Assembly (NCBI RefSeq): GCF_047777955.1
Contig: NZ_CP180537.1
Span: 3,100,001-3,164,000, forward strand
DNA: 64,000 nucleotides
Reading direction: 5' to 3'
Source of the DNA: Didemnitutus sp047777955
Lineage (GTDB): Bacteria; Verrucomicrobiota; Verrucomicrobiia; Opitutales; Opitutaceae
Shown: piece after piece, positions 51,434 through 58,605 of the stretch
Numbering within the stretch: position 1 is the first letter of the stretch
Layout: each line of letters begins with the position of its first letter
Notes under the pieces: model-generated
The model's database searches: none
Told to the model about the DNA's origin: nothing
The model's input: the letters and a program-made list of their open reading frames with translations, nothing else
Made by a program: the position numbers and the translations under genes

Positions 51434-51461
51434 CTGAGAGTTGAGCGCCGGGAGTTGAGAG
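51434..51461 (-). repeat. 4 x 7-nt CT-rich array upstream of dnaX
   Basis: On the coding strand, units CTCTCAA, CTCCCGG, CGCTCAA and CTCTCAG in period 7. It is one of the more diverged arrays but has the same length and the same place relative to the start codon (7 nt). Confidence 0.75.
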
Positions 51462-51587
51462 AAAAGCAAAAAACCGCGGCCGTGCGCGCTCGCGTCAAAC
51501 GGCTTCCTCACGCTCTAATGTGGCGGCAACAGATTGGTTTCCCCGCCTGAAAACCGCGCCCTGCATCGCCTCCGTCCACCCCACCCC

Positions 51588-52448
51588 ATGAAAATCGGCC
51601 GCTTCACCTCCGGCTCCGGCACCGTCCGCATCGGCTGTCTCGTCGCGGACGAGTCCGCGGTCGCGGATCTCTCCGCCGCCGGCCTCGCCTCGCTGCAAAC
51701 CGTCCTCGACGCCCACGATCCGAGCGCGACCGTGCGCGGCGCCCTCGACCGAAACCCGCCGCGCCTCCCGGCCGGCTCCGTGCGCTGGCTCGCGCCGGTC
51801 GAGCGGCAGGAAGTCTGGGCCGCGGGCGTCACCTATCTCCGCAGCAAGGCCGCGCGCATGGAGGAATCCGACTTCAGCGCCTCGGCCTACGATCGCGTCT
51901 ACGCGGCCGAGCGGCCGGAGCTGTTCTTCAAGGCCGTGGCGGAACGGGTCGTGGCCTCCGGCGACGCGGTCGGCATCCGCCGGGACGCCCGCTGGAACGT
52001 GCCCGAGCCGGAGCTCGCGCTGGTGCTCAACTCGCGCGGCGCGGTGGTCGGCTGCACGCTGGGCAACGACATGAGTTCGCGCGACATCGAGGGCGAAAAC
52101 ACGCTCTACCTGCCCCAGGCCAAGGTCTACGACCGCTCGTGCGCACTCGGGCCGTTCATCGCGCTCGATGTGAGCGAGGAAGAGCTGCGCCGGCGCCGGA
52201 TCCGGCTCGAGATCACGCGGGCCGGCGCGGGCGTGTTCGCCGGCGAGACGTCGCTCGGCCAGCTGAAGCGCAGCTTCGCCGAGCTCGCCGGCTGGCTCGG
52301 GCGGAGCCAGACCTTCGCGCACGGCGCCGTGCTGCTCACCGGCACCGGCATCGTGCCGCCGGATGCGTTCACCCTGGCGGCGGGCGACGAGGTGGCGATC
52401 TCGCTCGAGCGTTTCGGAACCCTGCGCAACGCGGTTGTCGTCGTGTAG
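51588..52448 (+). CDS. Fumarylacetoacetate-hydrolase-family enzyme
   Basis: 286 aa. The FAH fold occupies about 70-286 with metal ligands in WNVPEPELALVLN and the conserved GNDMSSRDIEGENTLYLPQAKVYD. The sequence style is that of 2-keto-3-deoxy-sugar-acid dehydratases (arabinonate type) more than of true fumarylacetoacetase. It would open or dehydrate a 2-keto acid with Mg2+ or Mn2+. It stands alone, about 35 kb from the alginate genes, so a link to uronate breakdown is not supported. Start ATG at 51588 follows a CT-rich leader. Confidence 0.85.
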   Translation: MKIGRFTSGSGTVRIGCLVADESAVADLSAAGLASLQTVLDAHDPSATVRGALDRNPPRLPAGSVRWLAPVERQEVWAAGVTYLRSKAARMEESDFSASAYDRVYAAERPELFFKAVAERVVASGDAVGIRRDARWNVPEPELALVLNSRGAVVGCTLGNDMSSRDIEGENTLYLPQAKVYDRSCALGPFIALDVSEEELRRRRIRLEITRAGAGVFAGETSLGQLKRSFAELAGWLGRSQTFAHGAVLLTGTGIVPPDAFTLAAGDEVAISLERFGTLRNAVVVV

Positions 52449-52491
52449 GCCTCGCGCCGTCGGGCCAAAATCCCCGCGCCCAAAAATAAAA

Positions 52492-52595
<104 letters not shown>

Positions 52596-52644
52596 GACCG
52601 TAGGTCGCACGACCCGTCGCGCAACCAATAAATCTCCGGGTCGG

Positions 52645-52676
52645 AAAACAATCGCGCCCGTCACGGGGACGGGCGC
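52645..52676 (-). terminator. Terminator after the CnrX-like gene
   Basis: Minus-strand stem GCGCCCGTC / GACGGGCGC with a 5-nt loop, followed by GATTGTTTT. It closes the ECF sigma operon. Confidence 0.65.
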
Positions 52677-52682
52677 AACCGG

Positions 52683-53180
52683 CTACTCCTTGCCCGGATC
52701 GGCGGGCGGGGCCTTGCCGTCCGGCGGGGGACGCGGGTGCCCCTCGCCCTCGGGCGGGGGCGGCGGGGCGCGGCGCTCGCCCTTTTCGTTGCGCCGCTGC
52801 TCCATCAGGCGCCGGGCGCGTTCGCGCATCTCGGCGTTGAGCTTCTCAAATTTCGCGCGCTGCTCGGGCGTCAGCACCTCGGCGATGTCCTTTTCCATCC
52901 GCTCGAGGATGCGGCGGGTTTCCTGGAAGCCCTGCTGGCGCAGGCGGTTCAGCTCGTCGACGTCGCGGCGCACGATCGGCTTCAGGCGCTCGATCTGGTC
53001 GGACGTGAGGTCGAGGTGCTTCTCGAGCATCTTCAGGCGGGCCGGGCCCCAGTTGTCGGGCGCGAGGCGCTTCCGGAGCATGCTCTTGCCGACCTCGAGC
53101 GTCACGAAGCCCCCGGCCACCGCGCCCGCGAGGAAGATGCCGGTCAGCAGCAGGACGAGTTTCCAGGGCTTGTCGGTCAT
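52683..53180 (-). CDS. Periplasmic sensor of the CnrX/Spy-like (heavy-metal-resistance) family
   Basis: 165 aa. One N-terminal membrane helix (about 7-28) anchors a periplasmic helical hairpin (about 45-130) with KHLDLTSDQIERLKPIVRR and the LTPEQRAKFEKLNAEMRERAR pattern seen in CpxP, Spy, ZraP and CnrX. A Pro-rich tail follows (APPPPPEGEGHPRPPPDG). The metal-binding histidines and methionines of CnrX are largely absent, so it may sense protein damage or another envelope signal rather than metal. The start overlaps the previous stop as ATGA, the third member of a coupled sigma operon. Confidence 0.78.
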   Translation of the reverse strand: MTDKPWKLVLLLTGIFLAGAVAGGFVTLEVGKSMLRKRLAPDNWGPARLKMLEKHLDLTSDQIERLKPIVRRDVDELNRLRQQGFQETRRILERMEKDIAEVLTPEQRAKFEKLNAEMRERARRLMEQRRNEKGERRAPPPPPEGEGHPRPPPDGKAPPADPGKE

Positions 53181-53473
53181 GACTGCGCGAGGACTTCGGT
53201 GACGGTGTCGCCGGCGATGGCTTCGGTCTCCTGCTCGGTCTGGAACGCCGAGTAGCCGAACGCCGCGGCGACCACGCTGAGGGCGCAGGCGGCGAAGAGG
53301 CCGCGCAGCGCGAACTTCTCGAGCACGGCGCGCGGGAGGATGGCGGCGGGGGCCGCGAGGCCGAGCGCGGCCACGCGCGTGGCAAAGCCATACGGCGCCT
53401 GCGCGTCACGATCGCCGGGAGCCTGGCGCGCGGCGGCGGCGAGGCGCAGCCATTGCTGGTAATGCGGGTTCAT
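53177..53473 (-). CDS. Small single-TM protein, putative anti-sigma factor
   Basis: 98 aa starting MNPHYQQWLRLAAAARQAPG. A cytosolic N-terminal part (1-55) precedes one membrane helix (about 60-78, LFAACALSVVAAAFGYSAF) and a short periplasmic end. No zinc motif HxxxCxxC is present, so it is not a classical ZAS protein. Its position between an ECF sigma gene and a CnrX-like sensor gene, with ATGA overlaps on both sides, is what suggests an anti-sigma role like CnrY. The assignment rests on context. Confidence 0.65.
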   Translation of the reverse strand: MNPHYQQWLRLAAAARQAPGDRDAQAPYGFATRVAALGLAAPAAILPRAVLEKFALRGLFAACALSVVAAAFGYSAFQTEQETEAIAGDTVTEVLAQS

Positions 53474-54057
53474 GACTTCTCCTGGTTTCTGAGTTCTTGA
53501 AAGAGTTTCTGCAACTTCCGACGCGCGCGGAAGGCGCGGACCTTGATCATCGACTGGCCCCAGCCGGTGAGCGCGGAGATCTCGGCGACCGACTTCTGCT
53601 CGAGGTCGAGCATCTGGATCACGGTGCGGTCGGCGGGCGCGAGCTGGCCGAGGAGCCGGGTGACGAGCTCGCGGGCCGCCATCGCATCGCTGGGGGCCTC
53701 GGCGGTGTGGTCGCTCAGGACGTTGTCGAGCACCTCGGCCTCGTTCTCGGAGAGGTCCGCCCACCGGAACTCCGGGCGGCGCTTCTGCGCGCGGAGCTGG
53801 TCGATGCACGTGGTCACGGCGATGCGCGACACCCAGTGGGTGAACGGCACGTTGCCCTGATACTGTGCGAGGCGGGTGAACATTTTCAGGAAGATGTCCT
53901 GCGCGAGGTCCTCTTCGGCCACCCGGCGCGGCAGGTGGGAACGGACGATGCGGATAACCAGCGGATAGAGGTGTTCGACCAGCGCCCGCGCCGCCGCTTG
54001 GTCGCGCGCGCGGACGCGTTCGAGGCAACCGGCCAGGTCGAACGTTTCGTCAGCCAT
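53470..54057 (-). CDS. ECF-type RNA polymerase sigma factor
   Basis: 195 aa from MADETFDLAGCLERV. Region 2 (about 25-95) contains EEDLAQDIFLKMFTRLAQYQ and WVSRIAVTTCIDQLRAQKRR; region 4 (about 130-190) contains LAPADRTVIQMLDLEQKSVAEISALTGWGQSMIKVRAFRA split by normal helix turns. No region 3 is present, which defines the ECF group. It should direct transcription of an envelope-stress set when released from its anti-sigma partner. Its stop overlaps the start of the next gene as ATGA. A GTAAC-N17-CGTC element upstream may be its own target promoter. Confidence 0.92.
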   Translation of the reverse strand: MADETFDLAGCLERVRARDQAAARALVEHLYPLVIRIVRSHLPRRVAEEDLAQDIFLKMFTRLAQYQGNVPFTHWVSRIAVTTCIDQLRAQKRRPEFRWADLSENEAEVLDNVLSDHTAEAPSDAMAARELVTRLLGQLAPADRTVIQMLDLEQKSVAEISALTGWGQSMIKVRAFRARRKLQKLFQELRNQEKS

Positions 54058-54090
54058 GAGGAGCATGAGAGCGGGAGGAGCACGTCGATG

Positions 54091-54118
54091 GAGACGCATC
54101 CCCCAGCCCGGCAGTTAC
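54091..54118 (-). promoter_or_regulatory. Candidate ECF promoter for the sigma operon (autoregulation)
   Basis: Minus strand shows GTAAC, 17 nt, then CGTC(T), resembling the AAC / CGTC halves of ECF promoters at normal spacing. It lies 33 nt before the sigma factor start codon. Confidence 0.4.
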
Positions 54119-54146
54119 GTTTTTCACCTGGCGCACGGCGCGGAAG

Positions 54147-55289
54147 TCAGGCCCGGTCGACCTTGCGGAACATCCAGATTCCGAGGGTTTGGAAGCCGAG
54201 GTTGGGCAGCCACATGAGGAGGTCGGGGCGGAACGCCGGCTTGTTGTCGAACCAGCCGAACACGACGGTCGCGAAGTAGTAGGCCATCGCCAGCGCGACG
54301 GCGACGCCGAGGTTGGCCGTGGTTTCCTTGCGCGAGACCTTGATGCCGAGCGGAATCGCCAGCAGCGCGAACGACAGCACCGAGAAGGCGGTGGAGCACT
54401 TCTCGTGGAACGCGATCTGCACCTTCATCCGCTGGCGCTCGCGCTCGGCCGCCGGCACCGCCGGGTCGGGCCGGCCGAGCCGCTCCCACTCCGCGAGCAG
54501 CTGCGACCAAGTCAGCCAGCGCGGCTTCGGCTTGGTGGTGCGCACGCCGGTCACGCGATCGAGCGGCAGGTAGAACGTCGCCCGCTCCATCGCGGGCGCG
54601 CCGCTGATCGCGGCGAAATTCTCCGGGTCCTTCTCGTCGCGCACCTCCACCTGCGCGCGCTGGACGACGAGCACGAGATTGTTGGCCTTCTCGTCGTAGG
54701 TCAGGTGGCCCTCGTCGGCGCGGGCGAAGCGCCGCACGCGCCCCTGCGGATCGACTTCCCAGAGCCAGAAATCCTTGAGCGTGTTGTCGCCCTTCTTGTC
54801 GCCCACGTAGAGCACGATGCCGCGGAAGTCGCGGATGAAGGTCTTGGGCACGATGAAGCTCAGGGGGTTCTGCCGCACCGCCTGATCCAGCTCCTGCTGG
54901 TAGGCCACGCGCGCCGTGGGCATGAAATAGAAGTTCACCGCCAGGCTGGCCGCGACGCCCAGCAGGGCGAAGAAGAAGATCGGCGCCGAGATGCCGGCCA
55001 CGCTCACGCCGGAGGCGCGGATCGCGGTGATCTCGCGGTCGGACGACATCCGGCCGAGCACCAGCAGCACGCCGGTGAGGATGCCGCCGGGCAGCGCATA
55101 CGACACCACGATCGGCACCAGCAGCCCGATCAGCCGGAGGAAGGTCTCAAGCTCGAGCTGCCCCGACAGCACGTAGCCGAGCAGGTCCTTCAGCGCATTG
55201 CCCAGCAGCAGGACGAAGGTGAACAGGCCCACGGCCGCCAGGCACGTCGCCGCGACGTTGGCGAAGATATGGCGGTGCAGGAGTTTCAT
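54147..55289 (-). CDS. LptF/LptG-family permease
   Basis: 380 aa. Six transmembrane helices in two groups of three (about 10-125 and 295-375) flank a periplasmic beta-jellyroll domain (about 135-265), the LptF/LptG plan. The coupling helix region has GRMSSDREITAIRASGVS. Paired with LptB it pulls lipopolysaccharide from the inner membrane into the Lpt bridge, so the organism should have an LPS-bearing outer membrane. Whether it is F or G cannot be told without its partner gene, which is not in the window. A heptamer array ends 10 nt before the start. Confidence 0.9.
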   Translation of the reverse strand: MKLLHRHIFANVAATCLAAVGLFTFVLLLGNALKDLLGYVLSGQLELETFLRLIGLLVPIVVSYALPGGILTGVLLVLGRMSSDREITAIRASGVSVAGISAPIFFFALLGVAASLAVNFYFMPTARVAYQQELDQAVRQNPLSFIVPKTFIRDFRGIVLYVGDKKGDNTLKDFWLWEVDPQGRVRRFARADEGHLTYDEKANNLVLVVQRAQVEVRDEKDPENFAAISGAPAMERATFYLPLDRVTGVRTTKPKPRWLTWSQLLAEWERLGRPDPAVPAAERERQRMKVQIAFHEKCSTAFSVLSFALLAIPLGIKVSRKETTANLGVAVALAMAYYFATVVFGWFDNKPAFRPDLLMWLPNLGFQTLGIWMFRKVDRA

Positions 55290-55299
55290 CAGAGGCGAG

Positions 55300-55327
55300 T
55301 TGAGAGTTGAGGGTTGAGCGTTGAGAG
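55300..55327 (-). repeat. 4 x 7-nt CT-rich array upstream of lptF/G
   Basis: On the minus (coding) strand: CTCTCAA, CGCTCAA, CCCTCAA, CTCTCAA, exactly 28 nt, 10 nt before the ATG. It faces the array of the divergent gene rlmN across 47 nt. Confidence 0.9.
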
Positions 55328-55374
55328 TTCAACCACAAGGTCACAGTTCCCCGGCCGTTCGGCCGACCTGGCCG

Positions 55375-55402
55375 CTCTCACCTCTCAGCTCTCCACTCTC
55401 CA
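55375..55402 (+). repeat. 4 x 7-nt CT-rich array upstream of rlmN
   Basis: Units CTCTCAC, CTCTCAG, CTCTCCA, CTCTCCA on the plus strand, ending 1 nt before the TTG taken as rlmN start. The coding-strand orientation is the reverse of the lptF/G array although the two genes share one intergenic region. Confidence 0.85.
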
Positions 55403-55403
55403 C

Positions 55404-56528
<1,125 letters not shown>

Positions 56529-56598
56529 ACCCGCGCCGTCCCGGTGAACCGTCAAACCCGCCCCGTTCCGGCCTGGTGACGCGTTCCGCTCTCGACAC

Positions 56599-56628
56599 GC
56601 ATCCTCAAATCCGGATGCATTGATGCAC
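56599..56628. promoter_or_regulatory. Short inverted repeats before metF
   Basis: GCATCC-N8-GGATGC (56599-56618) overlaps TGCAT-TG-ATGCA (56617-56628), ending 1 nt before the metF start codon. They could form an operator or block the ribosome site. No known SAM riboswitch fold was recognised. Confidence 0.35.
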
Positions 56629-56629
56629 G

Positions 56630-57505
56630 ATGTCCATCGACCGTCCCATCTCCGAACTCTTCGCCCGTCGCAAAACGGTGCGTTCGCTCGAATTCTTCCC
56701 GCCGAAGGACGAGGCGCAGATGGAGATGCTGCACAATTCCGCCAGCGCCCTGCAGCGGATCGCGCCGGACTTCGTGTCGATCACCTACGGCGCCGGCGGC
56801 ACCACCCGCGAGCGCACCGCCCGCGCCGCCGCGCTGCTGAAAAAGGATTTCGGCTTCACGGTCATGCCCCACCTCACCTGCGTCGGCCACTCGCGCGCGG
56901 AGCTGAACGACATCGCCGACCGGCTCCACGCCGACGGTTTCCGCAATATCATGACGCTGCGCGGCGATCTTCCGAAGGACCCGGGGTTCCAGCCGGCCGC
57001 CGACGGCCTGCGCTACGCCGCCGAACTCGTCGCACTGCTCAAGGCGCGTCATCCCGACTTCTGCCTCGGCGTCGCCGGCTACCCGGAAAAGCACCCACAG
57101 GCCCCGACGCTCGGCGCGGACCTCGACAACCTGAAGCGCAAAGTCGACGCCGGCGCCGATTTCATCACCACGCAGCTGTTCTTCGACAACGCGCTCTATT
57201 ACCGCTTCGTCGAACAGTGCCGCGAGCGCGACATCAACGTCCCGATCATCCCCGGCATCATGCCCGTGCTGTCGCTGAAGCAGATCAAGCGCTTCACCGA
57301 GATGTGCGGCGCCCACCTGCCCGCGAAACTCGTCACGCGCCTCGAGGCCGCGGCGGAGAATCCCGACGTCGTCGAGATCATCGGCCTCGACTGGGCGTTC
57401 ACACAAATCCGCGGCCTCCTCGCCAACGGCGCTCCCGGCTATCACCTCTACATCATGAACCGCGCGAAAAGCGCGCTGGCGCTGGCCGCGGGCCTGGCCG
57501 CCTAG
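56630..57505 (+). CDS. metF: Methylenetetrahydrofolate reductase
   Basis: 291 aa, TIM barrel of normal MetF length. Conserved: SLEFFPPKDEAQ with the catalytic glutamate, YGAGGTTRERT, MPHLTCVGHSRAEL, LRGDLPKDP with the FAD-site aspartate, and DFITTQLFFDNALYYRF. It reduces methylenetetrahydrofolate to methyltetrahydrofolate with FAD and NADH for methionine synthesis. No methionine synthase gene is adjacent. Its stop codon abuts the stop of the convergent zinc-ribbon gene with no base between, so no intrinsic terminator separates them. Confidence 0.95.
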   Translation: MSIDRPISELFARRKTVRSLEFFPPKDEAQMEMLHNSASALQRIAPDFVSITYGAGGTTRERTARAAALLKKDFGFTVMPHLTCVGHSRAELNDIADRLHADGFRNIMTLRGDLPKDPGFQPAADGLRYAAELVALLKARHPDFCLGVAGYPEKHPQAPTLGADLDNLKRKVDAGADFITTQLFFDNALYYRFVEQCRERDINVPIIPGIMPVLSLKQIKRFTEMCGAHLPAKLVTRLEAAAENPDVVEIIGLDWAFTQIRGLLANGAPGYHLYIMNRAKSALALAAGLAA

Positions 57506-57733
57506 TCAGGAAATCTCTCCGACCAAATCGCTCCACTCGCCCCTCAGACCAAGTGTCTGCAGGTATGTCTGCATGTGTAGGCAGGCTTCGGCATCGATCG
57601 TTGCACCGCTTCGCCACAAGGCCTCGCACTCCGGACAGACAACCACCGATTCCGCCGTGCGAACAACCCGCATCCTAATCGGATAATCCTGCTCGCAGCG
57701 CGGGCAGAGCATCGAGTGCGCGGCCGTAATCAC
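57506..57733 (-). CDS. Small zinc-ribbon protein, unknown
   Basis: 75 aa from a GTG at 57733 that overlaps the SUI1 stop as GTGA; ATG at 57712 is an alternative giving 68 aa. Two CxxC knuckles, MLCPRCEQDY and VVVCPECEAL, should hold one zinc ion. The rest is helical. Codon use is less GC-rich than in neighbours. It is transcribed after the YciH/SUI1 gene and converges on metF. Confidence 0.65.
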   Translation of the reverse strand: MITAAHSMLCPRCEQDYPIRMRVVRTAESVVVCPECEALWRSGATIDAEACLHMQTYLQTLGLRGEWSDLVGEIS

Positions 57734-58152
57734 CCGCCCGCGAACACCGCGCGGAAGCCCGCCTCGGTGAGGATCGCCGCGATCTTCTCGCGCTGGTCGC
57801 CTTGGATCTCGATGTCGCCGTCCTTCACCGTGCCGCCGCAGCCGCAGGCGGAGCGCATCTTTTTGCAGAGCGATTCCTTCTCCGGCAGGCCGATGCCGAC
57901 GAAGCCGGTCACGAGCGTCACCGTCTTGCCGCCGCGGCCGGCGGTCGTGCGCTTGATGTCGACGCGCCCGCGGTTCTTCGCCGGCGCCGCCGGCTTGGCA
58001 CCGGTCGGGGCGGTTGCCCCCAACCGCCCTTGGCTCGCGGCACCCGACGCCGTTTGCGGCGCGCTCGGCAAGCCTGCCCCGCTCAGCGCGCCGAACGGAT
58101 TCTGCCCGAGAGATTGACCGCCGTCCGTGGGAACTTTGCCGCCGTTGCTCAT
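57730..58152 (-). CDS. yciH: SUI1/YciH-family translation factor
   Basis: 140 aa. A flexible Gly/Ala/Pro-rich N-terminal part (1-60) precedes the SUI1 domain (about 62-138) with VDIKRTTAGRGGKTVTLVTG and ACGCGGTVKDGDIEIQGDQ. YciH resembles eukaryotic eIF1 and affects start-codon choice or translation under stress. The N-terminal linker contains a perfect hairpin repeat at 58008-58029. The gene begins 11 nt after the 86-residue gene upstream and overlaps the zinc-ribbon gene by 4 nt, forming a three-gene unit. Confidence 0.88.
   Translation of the reverse strand: MSNGGKVPTDGGQSLGQNPFGALSGAGLPSAPQTASGAASQGRLGATAPTGAKPAAPAKNRGRVDIKRTTAGRGGKTVTLVTGFVGIGLPEKESLCKKMRSACGCGGTVKDGDIEIQGDQREKIAAILTEAGFRAVFAGG
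58008..58029. repeat. Perfect hairpin inside the yciH linker
   Basis: GGGCGGTTG-CCCC-CAACCGCCC, 9-bp arms, within the low-complexity linker of the coding sequence. It is a further case of a palindromic element in a disordered linker. Confidence 0.65.
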
Positions 58153-58163
58153 GGAAAACGCTC

Positions 58164-58424
58164 TCAGTGCCGGTGTCCGCCGCCGCCGCAACCTCCGGGC
58201 GGACTCGCCGGCTTGGCAAAACCGCTCTCGCCGCCCAGCCAGAGCAGCGCCTTGGCATAGCTACGGCCTTCGAGGAAATGCACCAGCTGCGGGTGCAGTT
58301 CCCCGCGGTGCGCGGCGAGGAGTTGCTCTAATCGCGTCAGGGCGGTCGAAATCCCCGCTCCATCCGCGTTTTTCACTGCGGAATCGAAGGTTTCGAGCGC
58401 ACTTTTGATTTCTTGAGCGACCAT
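58164..58424 (-). CDS. Small protein with a Gly/His tail, unknown
   Basis: 86 aa starting MVAQEIKSALETFDSAV. Residues 1-62 are predicted helical (TALTRLEQLLAAHRG, LVHFLEGRSYAKALLWL); the end PPGGCGGGGHRH could bind a metal with its cysteine and histidines. It is the first gene of a unit with yciH and the zinc-ribbon gene. No named family is recognised. Confidence 0.7.
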   Translation of the reverse strand: MVAQEIKSALETFDSAVKNADGAGISTALTRLEQLLAAHRGELHPQLVHFLEGRSYAKALLWLGGESGFAKPASPPGGCGGGGHRH

Positions 58425-58605
58425 CGCGGCGGCGGAGCGTGTTTAAGTTTTCGTTATGAGCAAGCCCCGGCGCATAAAAGCCGATTTTTCCTCGGCGTTC
58501 CGGCGCCTAAACGGTTGAATCGCACCGCCGCCGGTGTTCCGTTGGCCCTCCCTCGGCTGGATCGGCCCCTCTGGCCGGCGCGGCCGGGCTCCCCTCTTCC
58601 GACCC

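Noticed and set aside
51588..52448. FAH-family enzyme as part of the alginate pathway
   Set aside because: It lies about 35 kb away with no shared regulatory site, and the family acts on many 2-keto acids.
56529..56629. SAM or SAH riboswitch before metF
   Set aside because: Only short palindromes are found; none of the conserved core sequences of the known SAM/SAH classes could be recognised.
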